A stretch of DNA of 64,000 nt from Lewinellaceae bacterium (lineage in GTDB: Bacteria; Bacteroidota; Bacteroidia; Chitinophagales; Saprospiraceae): assembly GCA_020636375.1 (NCBI GenBank), contig JACJXZ010000002.1, positions 744,001 to 808,000 on the forward strand, written 5' to 3'. Position 1 is the stretch's first letter. Each line of letters opens with the position of its first letter. Under the pieces are notes generated by a model. That model saw only the letters and a program-made list of their open reading frames with translations. It was not told the DNA's origin and searched no databases. The position numbers and the translations under genes are program-made. Positions 26,052 to 35,596 of the stretch are shown here, in pieces.

Positions 26052-29000
26052 CTATCTCACAAAACTCACCCGCTTCACCAGTATCCCTTCTTCGGTGACC
26101 AACCGCAGCAGGTACACGCCGCTTTCCAGGACTTTGCCGCCCTCTGCGTCGCCATACCACAGCGCTTCATGGTTGCCTGCATCAAAGGTGCCGGATGCCA
26201 GCTGCCGCAGCCGCTGCCCCTGCAGGTTGAACACCTCCAGGGCCGCTTTCCCGGGCTCGGGCAGGAAGAAACGGACAGTAGCCTGCTCGCGGAACGGGTT
26301 GGGGAATACTTGCAGGCCAGGGCTTTCCAAAGCCTCCAACGCTGCATCAAACGGCATCGTGCCCGCTCCGGCGCCAGCCATATCCGACGGAGGCAATGCC
26401 GAACAGCATTCCGCCATGCCGGCATCGATGACCACGGCCATACGCTCCAGTTGACCGGCCAGGTAGGCGGCATCGCCCGCCGGCAGGCCGCTGCCGCTTT
26501 GATATTGCAGGTATTCGCTGAGGATCGCGATGTTGTCAATTACCGCGCCGGCAGGCGCGCCGCCGCAGAACTTAAAGCTTACCAACTCCAGCCTCCGGAT
26601 GACCACCCGCTCTACATTCGGGTTGAGCCCCATCCCCTGGACGTCGGCGATGAGGGCGCTGACCGCATCGTCGAGGCAAACCACCGGGCTGCAGGCGTCG
26701 CCCTGGCCGTCCTGGTCCAGGTCGTGCTGCATGGGGTTGTAAGTGGACGGGCAGTTGTCCACTCCGTCGCAGATGCCGTCGTTGTCCTGGTCGTCAGCCG
26801 GCAGCTCGCAGGGGCAAACGCCAAGGGCGTCCTCCACAGTGACCGTCGCCGCGCAGGCGCTGCTGGCGCCGAAAACGTCCTCCACGTCGAGGATCAGGCC
26901 GTTGGGGCCCACGTCGTCGCAGTTGAAGGTCAGCGTGGCCTGGCCGCCGACCTCGAAGGACAAGGGCCCGCAGCCGGCGCTGCCGCCGTCCAGCTGGCTG
27001 GCATCGACTGTAGCCACGCCGCCAAGGCCGATCTGGACCGTTATGCCCTGGCACTGGGCAACCGGCGCGGGGCAGGCACCCTGGTATTCATAGGCACCCA
27101 TGTCGGCAACAGGCATGTTGTCCCCGTCGCCGTCCATCGGGCGGGGGTTGCCGTCCAGGTCGGTGGGCGTCGCGCCGTTATTGGCCCCGGCGTCGATAGC
27201 CGGCGAGCCGGGCTGCAGGCGCAGGTCGCCGGAAGCAGAAGGCGCGCTGGCCGGGTTGATCGGCAGGAAGAATTCCGGGTCCTCGTCGATGTTGTTGCCG
27301 CCGTCGGCGCCCAGGCTGCCGTCCCAGCTGCCGCTGCCGCCCGAGTTGGCGACCAGGCTATAGGAGATCGCCGGCAGGGCGCCGCCGACGTTGTGGATGG
27401 AAGCGCTGCCGGATTGCGTGTCGCCGTCCGCCTGGTTGTTCCAGAGGATGCAGTTGAGCAACTCCGGCGCGCCGCCCACGTTGTACAGGGCGCCACCCTC
27501 GTTGTCGGCGGCGTTGCCGGAGAAGGTGCTGTTCACCACGCCGGGGGCCGAGTTCCGGTTGGCCATGCCGCCGCCGGAACCGCCCGTCGCGTTGCCGGTA
27601 AAGAGGCAGTTGCCTAATGAGGGGTCAGAGGATGAGTTGTACATCCCGCCGCCGACGTCTCCTGCGGCATTATCCGAAAAGATGCAGTTGAACAGGCTGG
27701 GATCGGAGCCGAAGTTGGCCATGCCGCCGCCGCTGCCCTCTGCCTCGTTTCCGGTGAAGGTGCAATTGGCTACCGTGGGCGAGCCGTTGAAGTTCAGCAT
27801 CCCCCCGCCGGCTTCGTTGATGCCGGCGCCATTGGCCATGCCGCCGGTGACGGTAAACCCGTCGAGCACGGCACTGGGGCCGGCGCCCATGCTGGAAACG
27901 ACGTGGTAGGCATTGCCCATCCGGTTGGCTATAGGCCCTCCGCCGAGGGCACCGCTGAGGACAGTCTCGTAGGCGGCAACGTTGCGGGCGCTGAAGTCGC
28001 CCTCGGTGCCGGGCAGGCCTTCAAAACCGCCATAAAGCGCCACCCCGTCGCAGAGCTGGAAAGTGGCTTCCTCGTCTTCCTCGTCGCCGTCGTTGTTGAA
28101 GTCGAAGGGCTGGCTGGGGGTGTACGTCCCATCCGCCACCCAAATCTGCGTTTCGCCGCTGCCACAGCCACAGGCCAGGCCCAGGGCGTCCTGCAAATCG
28201 CGGTAAGCCTGGGGCCAGCTGCTTCCGTCGCCGCCCGGAGCGGCCGAGGCGTCGACATACAGGACGGGCGGCAGGGCGATGCCCTCGACCGTGACGGTGG
28301 CAACGCACCGGTCGTCGTTGCCGCTTTCGTCAGTAACGGTCAGCCACACGATGTTGAGGCCCAGGTCGGCGCAGGTGAACTCTTCCTGGCTCAGTTCCCG
28401 GGAGTCGATGCCGCAGTTGTCGGAAGAGCCGTCGTTGATGTCGCCCGGCGAGATGGACGCCGTGCCGTCCGGGCCGAGCTGCACCGTAATGTCCCGGCAA
28501 AGGGCTTCCGGGTTGTCCCGGTCTTCCACCGTCACGGTGGCCGTGCAGGTGCTTGTATTGCCGTTTTCGTCGGTGACGGTCAGCGTCACCGTTTTTTCTC
28601 CCACGTCGCCGCAGTCGAAGCGCCGCTTGCTCAGCGACATCTCGGCGATGCCGCAGGCGTCGCTGGAGCCGTCGTCGATGTCGGAAACCTCGATGGTTGC
28701 CTCGCCATCCTGCTCGTCGAGGCGGACGGTGATGTCGTCGCATTCCGCTTCCGGCGCTACGTTGTCTTCGACGGTGACGGTAGCCGTGCAGGCGGAGGAG
28801 TTGCCGTTGACGTCGGTGACGGTTAGCGTCACCGTGTTGTCGCCTACGTCGTGGCAGTCGAAATCCTCCTGGCTGAGGGACAGGCTGGCGATGCCGCAGT
28901 CGTCGTTGGAATCGTCGTTCACCTGCGAAGCGGTGAGCGAAGCCGAACCGTCGCTGTCGAGCTGGACGGTGATGTCCTGGCATTCGGCTTCCGGCGGCGT

Positions 29001-30263
29001 GCCGTCTTCCACGTTAATGGTGATGATGGTTGGGCCGCCCTGGCACTCGCCGAGGGTAGCCGTCACGCTGATGGTAGCCGTGCCGGAGGCGTTGTTGGCG
29101 GTGATGCCGGAAATCGCCGGGTTGGCGCCCCCGGCATTGCCCATGGCGCCGTCGGCCAGGTTGATGACGTCGTCGGGGTCGTTCACTGTCCAGTCGAAAA
29201 CGGTGTTCGCATCTGCGGGCAGGGAAGCCAGCAGGATGTCGCCCAGCGGCGTGCCCGGGCACACCGTAACAGGCGGCACGGGTTGCACGGCCGGAACAGG
29301 GCGGACGGTGAAGATGGCTTCGGTGCGCGCGCTCGGGCAGCCGTTGTCGCAGGTGCACTCGGCAAAGAAGGCGTAAGCGCCCGGCATATTGGGGTCTACT
29401 TCGTTAGCAGCGACCGGGTCAAAGGTATCGCCCGTGCCGACTTGCATGCCGTTTTCGTCGTACCACTTGACCTCGCAGGAGGGATTGTCCGAAAACGAGG
29501 CAAAGGCGATGCCGTTCAGGCCCGGGATGACAAAGGCCGAAACGGGAGGGCCGACAAAGGCAACCACGCCGGTAGCCAGGTCGAGTACTCCTAAATAACT
29601 GATGCCGAAAGCGCCGCCCCCGTCAGCGACTGTCACATAAGCCGCGCCGGTGGTTGGGTCGATATCCATTGAAGTGAGGATGTAACCGCCAAAGGCTGAC
29701 GGGGGGAAGCCCACATAGCTCAAGGGCGCTGCCGGCGTGGATACGCCCGTGCCGATATCCAGGCTGTATAAGGTGCCGGCGCCGCCCAGGGGCGCGTCGT
29801 CGACGTTCGTATGCCACCCCTGCCCGGCGGCGTCGATATCAAAGGCGTTGCCGGGGGCACAGGTGGCGGTGCCTACGTTGGGGCCCCCAACCAGGGTAAC
29901 GGCTCCGGTGGCCTGGTCAACCGAAAAAAGCGTTACGCAAGCGTTGTTGCCAAAGGAGAGCAGGTACAAATCTCCCGAGGCGGTAAACGCTAAATCCCAT
30001 ACGGGGATGTCTACCCCGCTGGGATCCTGCAGATCCGGCCCGCTTATCGGCCCCAATTCCACAAGCGCGGGGCCTAATATGTCAAACGTCACCAACACCC
30101 GCTGGTCCGAGCCGTCGTTTCGCTCGCAGGCCGTGTAAATAAGCCCCGTGGCCGGGTCGAACTCCATGTTGGTGCAGCGTTCGTAGCCTATTGAGCCAAA
30201 GGGAAAGCCAGGTAGGTCCCCGGGTCGAGCGCCAATAACGCGGATAGCTCGTCCGGTACCCAC
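26052..30263 (-). CDS. C-terminal 1403 codons of the giant secreted protein: HYR repeats, beta-helix, T9SS type A CTD
   Basis: The ATG-like start at 30263 is only where the uninterrupted frame begins; real homology starts about residue 15 (FPFGSIGYERCTNMEFDPAT). In order: a beta-propeller-like segment (residues 30-280); a PKD/Ig-like stretch; three similar ~85-residue HYR-type repeats near 425-665 (each with CxDITVxL, SxxDCGI and TVTLTVTDxNGN); a choice-of-anchor/beta-helix domain from VLYVDASAAPGGDGSSW (about 668) to 1080; an Asp-rich thrombospondin type 3-like motif (DQDNDGICDGVDNCP, about 1157); and a type A CTD (VFPNPFREQATVRFF ... ESGVYLLRL, about 1318-1403). It is predicted to be displayed on or released from the surface; no enzyme domain is evident. 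Confidence 0.85.
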   Translation of the reverse strand: MGTGRAIRVIGARPGDLPGFPFGSIGYERCTNMEFDPATGLIYTACERNDGSDQRVLVTFDILGPALVELGPISGPDLQDPSGVDIPVWDLAFTASGDLYLLSFGNNACVTLFSVDQATGAVTLVGGPNVGTATCAPGNAFDIDAAGQGWHTNVDDAPLGGAGTLYSLDIGTGVSTPAAPLSYVGFPPSAFGGYILTSMDIDPTTGAAYVTVADGGGAFGISYLGVLDLATGVVAFVGPPVSAFVIPGLNGIAFASFSDNPSCEVKWYDENGMQVGTGDTFDPVAANEVDPNMPGAYAFFAECTCDNGCPSARTEAIFTVRPVPAVQPVPPVTVCPGTPLGDILLASLPADANTVFDWTVNDPDDVINLADGAMGNAGGANPAISGITANNASGTATISVTATLGECQGGPTIITINVEDGTPPEAECQDITVQLDSDGSASLTASQVNDDSNDDCGIASLSLSQEDFDCHDVGDNTVTLTVTDVNGNSSACTATVTVEDNVAPEAECDDITVRLDEQDGEATIEVSDIDDGSSDACGIAEMSLSKRRFDCGDVGEKTVTLTVTDENGNTSTCTATVTVEDRDNPEALCRDITVQLGPDGTASISPGDINDGSSDNCGIDSRELSQEEFTCADLGLNIVWLTVTDESGNDDRCVATVTVEGIALPPVLYVDASAAPGGDGSSWPQAYRDLQDALGLACGCGSGETQIWVADGTYTPSQPFDFNNDGDEEDEEATFQLCDGVALYGGFEGLPGTEGDFSARNVAAYETVLSGALGGGPIANRMGNAYHVVSSMGAGPSAVLDGFTVTGGMANGAGINEAGGGMLNFNGSPTVANCTFTGNEAEGSGGGMANFGSDPSLFNCIFSDNAAGDVGGGMYNSSSDPSLGNCLFTGNATGGSGGGMANRNSAPGVVNSTFSGNAADNEGGALYNVGGAPELLNCILWNNQADGDTQSGSASIHNVGGALPAISYSLVANSGGSGSWDGSLGADGGNNIDEDPEFFLPINPASAPSASGDLRLQPGSPAIDAGANNGATPTDLDGNPRPMDGDGDNMPVADMGAYEYQGACPAPVAQCQGITVQIGLGGVATVDASQLDGGSAGCGPLSFEVGGQATLTFNCDDVGPNGLILDVEDVFGASSACAATVTVEDALGVCPCELPADDQDNDGICDGVDNCPSTYNPMQHDLDQDGQGDACSPVVCLDDAVSALIADVQGMGLNPNVERVVIRRLELVSFKFCGGAPAGAVIDNIAILSEYLQYQSGSGLPAGDAAYLAGQLERMAVVIDAGMAECCSALPPSDMAGAGAGTMPFDAALEALESPGLQVFPNPFREQATVRFFLPEPGKAALEVFNLQGQRLRQLASGTFDAGNHEALWYGDAEGGKVLESGVYLLRLVTEEGILVKRVSFVR

Positions 30264-30803
30264 ACTTCCTGGTAAAAGCCGAATAATATATCAGTGATAT
30301 TGGGCGGTGCCGTGCAGCTCGCCGTCAGCGGCGGGTTGGCGGCGTCTCCCTGGCACATTTCCGCGCCCTCCGCTTCCGGTGCTTCGGGCGAGTCTTTGAC
30401 CACCAGCCGGATGGGGTATCACCTGAGCGCAGCCGGTATTCGTATTTTCCACCCGCGCATAAATCACGGTTGACGTGGAATGGAAAGGCACGTCGGTTAT
30501 CTCGTTCAGGCCGTTTTGCGCGTCCGGCGCGGAGGGGGTGGTAGCTGACGCTGATGGGGCAGTCGTGCCGGGGCTGCCGTCGCCATCGACGTCTATGTTT
30601 ATGTCAAAGATAGAGCCACCGTTGGAGGGCGCATCGGGGTCTTCGGCGTCGGTGAGGGTAAAGCCGGCGGAGTTGCCGCCCGGCGTTGACGGGCATACCA
30701 TGAGCATGACGGAGAAAGTAGTCTATAGTAGAAGCGACCGTCACTTCCTGAGTCACCATCTGGGTGCAGCCGGGAAGCCCTCTGCGCGTACTCCAGCAAA
30801 GTA

Positions 30804-31805
30804 TTATCGATCGGCAGGTAACTCGTCTCGGTGAAGGTAAACCATATATAGCGGTTGCCGCCGACGGTCGAGCCGATAATGTCGGTGGGGTCCGAGCGGG
30901 GTTTCCGTCCAGAGTATCGTGCCGGATGCGTTTTTGAGGTTGAGGTCAACCGCCAGCACGCCACCGCCGGCGTCCCGGAATACCCATTCAAAGGTATACC
31001 AGCCGGAAGTAGTTACGGTATAATGGTTGATGCTGGTAAGGTCGTTGCGCCGGGTAAAGTTGGTGTTGTTCGAGCCGGCGACCAGGATTTGGCCGGGACT
31101 GCCGGCCGTGTGGAAAATGAAATCCCGGCGGTGGGCGCCGGCAGGCGTGCTTACCGCCGAAGAAAGGTCCCATCCGTAGGTGTCGGCGAGGACAGCCGGG
31201 TCGGCAAGGTCGAGGTAGACATCCAAAGAGGTGCGGAAGCCATTGCCGAAAGAAGAGCTGAATCCGCCCAGGCGGGTGAATGTAGCGCCCGCTGAAGCGG
31301 GGGTTACTGCGGCATGCGCGACCCCGGTGGCCGAAGTGATGCCAAGGCCCGAAGCACCGCTATTGGTACCGGAAGTTTGGCGAATAACGTCTGACCCGTT
31401 ATTGTTCCAATCGTTGCCGCCCATTGCGAAACCCGGGTCTTCGAACCCCTGCTCGTGGACGATGGAGGAGGTGAGTTCCTCAGCGTCGAAGGTGTACTTC
31501 ACCGTATACGTGCCGGCGCACAGGGCGCCCGGGTCAAACTCGGTGGCGTCGGCTACCACAATATTGCCCTCGCTGTCCAAAATGTCAAAAGATTCTGAAT
31601 CGGCGCCAACCAGTCCGCCGCCGTCGCCCCGGTCCGCCTGGCCGCTCAGCGGCACGGCCGGGTCCGTATCATCGTACTGGCTCGCCAGGCCGAGGATTTC
31701 CGGGTTGGGATAGTAGCAGGTATTCGAAACGGAGGCCGTCGCTCGTCCCGTCGCTGACTTCCAGGGTATAGCCATCGCCGTCGACATGGATGGTATGCAG
31801 TTCAT
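30804..31805 (-). pseudogene. Internal coding island of the frameshifted giant protein gene
   Basis: The genuine part of this frame runs from CYYPNPEILGLASQYDD to ASGTILWTETP (about 31725-30905), with a concanavalin/LamG-like beta-sandwich signature (YLDLADPAVLADTYGWDLS and SGWYTFEWVFRDAGGG). Both ends of the frame read into nonsense where indels switch the frame. It has no start codon of its own. Confidence 0.6.
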
Positions 31806-32375
31806 AAACTACGGTGCCTGCCACCGTGCCGGGCGTTGCGGTTTCCGTAAACGCGGTTGGCACTGTTAAAGGAGTGGGCGATGCGGGCGGCGCCGGGCTG
31901 CCCGTGGCATACAAGCCGCTTGCCATCGTTGCGTTGATCGCCTGGTACGGAAACGCTTCTACGGTGAACAACTGGCTGAATTGGTACCATTGCTCAGCGT
32001 CGTCGCGTTGTCGAGGCAGCTGCAGGGGCTGCCGTGACAAACGAGCCGTCGCAGGCAGCCACGACCTTTTCCAGCGGGTAAAAGCCTCGCTCTCGCAGCC
32101 GCTAACCGTATTTCTAACAACCACTTCCAGCACGTAAGTACCGTAAAGCGGATTGCCGGAGGCGCCGGTGGGCGAAGCTACAGGGGTGAAGGTGCTGCCA
32201 TCCGCCGAAATCTCAAATTCTGCGGAGGTGGATGCATTATCCGCATTGCTAAAGGTACCGCCTGTTCCGGTACCGCCCGGAGCCGCGCAAAAGAACTCAG
32301 GTCGCTGCCGGGTACGGGTATGAATTCCAGAATCCGCCAGAACCCCACTTCGTTCGCGCCCGTACCTACCTTCCT

Positions 32376-33512
32376 TCAGTACGCGCAGGTAAGGCGTCCG
32401 CCTCGCCGTAACAGTTGTCCTGGTTGAAATCCACCTGGCTGAAGCCTGCCGGGGGTACACTTGTAGATGCACAAAGCTTGCAAATTTACAAAAGACTCTG
32501 GGTCAAACGTATTGGCGGACTGGACGCCGGACAGGTCGCCCGGCGTGGCGCCGTCGAGGGCGTTGGCGTCGATGCAGACATAAGCGACAACCTCGCCGAT
32601 GTTTGTCCCGTCAAAATCGTTGTTGGAAATCCGGGTGTTGGTGCCCCGGGCGCGCAGCATCTGAGCAAAGCGCGTAGTCGTTCCGGTAAAGGAATTGCCG
32701 GTAATCGTGGCGTTGATCACGTCGATGGTCACCAGGGTGTTTCCCTGCTCGTCCAAAGGGGAGTTGCAAGGGACTGCTGATGCGTCGCCGGCTTTGCCGG
32801 TCACCTGGTTGTTGGTGAAGGTAACGTTCTTGGAGTTGGTCACGCCGCCGCCGCCGCCCATGACCACCAGTTGGCGGGGGACGTTGGTGTTCGGGTTATT
32901 GAACTGTGTGGCGAATCCGCATTCGCCGGGCAGGCCGCCGTTCAGGGAGAGGTTGTAGGTAGTGCCGGAGAAAATGTTATTGTCGATGTAAATGTTGTCA
33001 ATGGCGGCGTTGAATTCCGACAGCAGGCCCGCTTCGCCGTTGGCTACTATTTCGTTGTTTATGATCTCGGTGTTGGTCACGGCGCCCCGCAGGTAAACGG
33101 CGGCATATTCAATCGCCCCGTTGGGCACGTTGTCAAAACCGACAATCGTAAACCCATCGATGGTGACGCCGCTTGTTCCCGAATTTATCAGGATAGTGCC
33201 CGCCGGCCCCGAATCGGAGCCAACGATGGTGGTAACCGCCCGCCCGTTGGCCGATTGCAAGGTCAGGGCCTGGCTGATGGTGACGTTTTCGTTGTAGGTC
33301 CCGTCTTCCACTTCGATGACATCGTTTGCCGCCGCTGCCGCGACCGCCGCCGAAATGGTCGTGTAACAGGGCGTGCCTCCGGCGCAGGTGCCTGATGGGT
33401 TGACATATCTGTCTGGTTGCGCATGGGCGTTTATGCCAAGCATAAACAACAGCCCGGTCAGAAGGAAAGCGCAAAAGGATGGGTTTTGAATGGTAAAAGT
33501 TCTTTTTTTCAT
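32376..33512 (-). CDS. N-terminal part of the giant secreted protein: signal peptide and right-handed beta-helix
   Basis: The start ATG at 33512 is followed by a Sec signal peptide (SFCAFLLTGLLFMLGINAHAQ). Residues 35-330 form a parallel beta-helix with pectate-lyase-like repeats (TISAAVAAAAANDVIEVEDG, TYNENVTISQALTLQ, GVTIDGFTIVGFDN, NTEIINNEIVANGEAG). The coding sense continues to CIYK near 32468; the final 30 residues of the open frame are a frameshift product, and the true continuation is VPPAGFSQVDFNQDNCYGEA in another frame. Confidence 0.8.
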   Translation of the reverse strand: MKKRTFTIQNPSFCAFLLTGLLFMLGINAHAQPDRYVNPSGTCAGGTPCYTTISAAVAAAAANDVIEVEDGTYNENVTISQALTLQSANGRAVTTIVGSDSGPAGTILINSGTSGVTIDGFTIVGFDNVPNGAIEYAAVYLRGAVTNTEIINNEIVANGEAGLLSEFNAAIDNIYIDNNIFSGTTYNLSLNGGLPGECGFATQFNNPNTNVPRQLVVMGGGGGVTNSKNVTFTNNQVTGKAGDASAVPCNSPLDEQGNTLVTIDVINATITGNSFTGTTTRFAQMLRARGTNTRISNNDFDGTNIGEVVAYVCIDANALDGATPGDLSGVQSANTFDPESFVNLQALCIYKCTPGRLQPGGFQPGQLLRRGGRLTCAY

Positions 33513-34150
33513 GAGAGATATGATTTGTTAAGGCTTTGAATATCCGCGTTTAGGGAGCAGCCAATTGTGCATAAGCAGGAAAAAGGCATTCAGGTCCGGG
33601 GAAAAGTTCAGGCTGGATGGCCTTCCCGGAAAAAGGCATACCTCCAGTAAAGGATTGAAAAAGAGAGTGGAAAGAAGAGAGCTGCCGGGCTGTTTTTCAA
33701 AACAGCCGGGTGCCTTGCTGCACAGCAGGAAAGCAGGCCTTTTTTCATGAGTTTGATTATGATTTGTTAAATCAGCAGTACTTTCTGTTTCCGGGAATGA
33801 TGCGTTGGACAAACAAATATATTAAATATTTTCGGGGCAGGGGATGATTTTCTGTTAAAAGTGTCCAACATCCGGACTTTGCCTTCATATACATGGGTAT
33901 TTGATACTGTTCGCGAGCGTCTATGACGCGATGCGGTTCAACTTGCAAGTCTCCGACTTGCGTATTTCTGGCCTTCTTATTCACGTAAGTCGGAGACTTA
34001 CTCATTATCCCGCATCGAGACACAGTCTCTCGCGAACAAAACATGTTTTTATTGTTTTTCAACCTGCGGCACTTAGGCGGGAAAACCTATTGCAGCGGAG
34101 TATAAAACCCGCAAGGCGGACTGCCTGTGGTTAGAACCCGCCGGATAAAC
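33513..34150. other. 638-bp intergenic region: duplicated leader, small hairpin and a 129-bp palindrome
   Basis: The leader around the giant gene's start (CTTTTTTTCATGAGAGATAT at about 33502, then GATTTGTTAA) is partly repeated at about 33738-33770 with a second ATG-AAA-AAA. A 72-codon frame from that ATG (33746 to 33528) is open but looks non-coding. A hairpin (GGCTGTTTT / AAAACAGCC) lies near 33690-33712. The large palindrome is listed separately. Confidence 0.55.
33909..34037. repeat. 129-bp palindromic element (REP/MITE-like)
   Basis: Outer arms GTTCGCGAG (33909) and CTCGCGAAC (ends 34037) are perfectly complementary. Inside them GATGCGG pairs with CCGCATC, and CAAGTCTCCGACTTGCGT pairs with ACGTAAGTCGGAGACTTAC. 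Each inner arm is also a small hairpin by itself (AAGTC-3 nt-GACTT), so the element can fold as one long hairpin or a cruciform. It sits between the 5' end of the giant protein gene and the 3' end of the helical protein gene. Confidence 0.85.
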
Positions 34151-35596
34151 TCACCCCACCTTCTCCAACGCCTCCACCAACCAGCTCTTGTTCGCCACTG
34201 CCTGGCCGCCTTCCACTTCCCGGCGCAGCCCGGCGATGCGCTGGGCGAGGGTTTCCCGCCGCAGCCCGGAGGCTTCCAGGCGCAACTCGTAGATTTTTTT
34301 GGCCAGGTTCAGGAAAGCGGCGTTGGCTGTTTTGCGGTAACCGGAGATTTCGCGGTTGCGCAGCAGGTACTTCCTGAAGGCTTCGACCAGGGCGAAGAAG
34401 GGCTCGGGCTCGTCCAGCTCGTAGTAGCTTTTCAGCTGGATGATCTTGGCGCCGAGGTGGTAGGAGGTATCGGTGAATTCCACGTCCTGAAGCTGCAGCA
34501 GGGCCTGCTTGTACTCCGCCCGGGCGTAGTGGAGCGCAGCCCGGTTGTAGGCTACGGCGTTGGGCCGCCCTTCCTGCGGAAGGAAGGGCTGGTACTGGCC
34601 GATGAACCGTTCCGCCCATTCGAAGGCGCGGGTGCGGATGGCGGTAGTGACGATATTCTTGAACGACCATTCCGACAGTTGGCCGTGGACGAAGAGCAGT
34701 TCCCGCTCCAGCATGAGCTCGTAGAGCTGGAACACCTCGGCATAATAGCTTCCGCTGCCCGAGTTGATCTGCCGGATGCAGTGGTTGAGGGCATAGTGGT
34801 AGAGGGTGCGCAGCTCGTCGGCCGTTACCACCTCCGGTTTTTCCAGCAGCTGGCTTTTAAAACTGTAATAATGCTCCGCCTCCTGCGGCTGCTCCAGCAT
34901 CCGCAGGGCCTGGAAGTAGAGGTTCAGTGCCGGCTCTTCCTGCAGGGCAGCGCTGCCCTGGTAAATCCTCCGCACCTCTTCGAGAAAACGGCAGGTATAC
35001 CCGGCATTGATCACCGCATTGCGGCTGGCCATATCGCAGGCGATGCGCAGTTTGTTGCACCAGTAGTAGCGGTCGAGCGCGTCGCTTTCCCGCTGCAGGT
35101 GGGCCGTAAAGTGGCGCTGGCGCCGGTTGAGCTCATAGAGGTCCAGCTGTTGTTCGAGCAACGCCTGTTCCAGGAAGAACTCATAACTGCGGCCGGCCTG
35201 CCGCCGCAGCAGCTGGCGGGCGCGGCGGGCATTGCGCGCGGCGTGCTTGTCGGCGTCCCGCTCCAGCAGTTCGTTCAGGAGCAGGCGTTTTTCCGCGACG
35301 GGCTGCCGCTCGTACTGCAGATAGGCCAAAAAGCCGTACAGCAACTGCAGCAGGTCGCTGATGAAATTGTCGAGGCGGGCGTTATTGTAAGGCTCGCCCG
35401 GGAACAGGGCCGCCCAGGCGGCGGCACGGCTCATTTCCTCCGCCTCGAAACCGGGAGCAAAACCGTTCAGCCAATCGTATAAGGCCACCACTTTTTCGTG
35501 GCGGTTGAAAAAGGGCGAGCTGACATAGTGCCCGAAGCGGGTGCGCTCCCGGGTGCTCAGGGTGCGGAGGAGGCCAACAAGGCTGGTGTTGTGCAT
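34151..35596 (-). CDS. Helical (TPR-like) cytoplasmic hypothetical protein
   Basis: 481 aa, not recognised as a named family. It is almost entirely alpha-helical, rich in Leu, Arg, Glu and Gln, with repeated helix pairs of about 34-40 residues (for example KLRIACDMASRNAVINAGYT and AVAYNRAALHYARAEYKQAL) suggesting TPR or similar solenoid structure. The N-terminus LVGLLRTLSTRERTRFGHYV, then SSPFFNRHEKVVALYDWL, has the look of a conserved Saprospiraceae-type hypothetical that I recall but cannot name. There is no signal peptide or membrane segment. It is flanked on both sides by palindromic repeat elements and has no operon partner. Confidence 0.7.
   Translation of the reverse strand: MHNTSLVGLLRTLSTRERTRFGHYVSSPFFNRHEKVVALYDWLNGFAPGFEAEEMSRAAAWAALFPGEPYNNARLDNFISDLLQLLYGFLAYLQYERQPVAEKRLLLNELLERDADKHAARNARRARQLLRRQAGRSYEFFLEQALLEQQLDLYELNRRQRHFTAHLQRESDALDRYYWCNKLRIACDMASRNAVINAGYTCRFLEEVRRIYQGSAALQEEPALNLYFQALRMLEQPQEAEHYYSFKSQLLEKPEVVTADELRTLYHYALNHCIRQINSGSGSYYAEVFQLYELMLERELLFVHGQLSEWSFKNIVTTAIRTRAFEWAERFIGQYQPFLPQEGRPNAVAYNRAALHYARAEYKQALLQLQDVEFTDTSYHLGAKIIQLKSYYELDEPEPFFALVEAFRKYLLRNREISGYRKTANAAFLNLAKKIYELRLEASGLRRETLAQRIAGLRREVEGGQAVANKSWLVEALEKVG

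Larger units (their letters stand above)
26052..33512 (-). pseudogene. Giant T9SS-secreted beta-helix/HYR surface protein gene interrupted by about a dozen frameshifts
   Basis: Consecutive - strand reading frames from 33512 to 26052 join into one protein of about 2,480 residues: signal peptide and beta-helix at the start, T9SS CTD at the end. Frame changes occur near 32466, 32400, several points to 32290, 32075, 32030, 31985, 31745, 30895, 30790, 30720, 30415 and 30215. Between them are clear coding islands such as VPPAGFSQVDFNQDNCYGEA, GTFSNADNASTSAEFEIS, GSPCSCLDNATTLSNG, CYYPNPEILGLASQYDDTD and TQEVTVASTIDYFSVMLMV. The flanking parts (1.1 kb and 4.1 kb) are clean. Either a low-accuracy sequence patch or a decayed central segment explains this; the clustering and preserved coding sense favour sequence error. 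Confidence 0.75.

Noticed and set aside
26043..27617. 524-codon open frame on the + strand
   Set aside because: It is antisense to the T9SS CTD, thrombospondin-like and beta-helix regions of the giant protein; its translation is Ala/Val/Gly-rich with no motifs.
33528..33746. 72-codon small gene upstream of the giant protein
   Set aside because: No homology-like features apart from a start region copied from the neighbouring gene; kept only as a finding.
34127..35482. 451-codon open frame on the + strand
   Set aside because: Antisense to the 481-aa helical protein. Neither has a named family, but the - strand product has normal helical amino acid composition, whereas this one is a Gly/Val/Gln-rich shadow.
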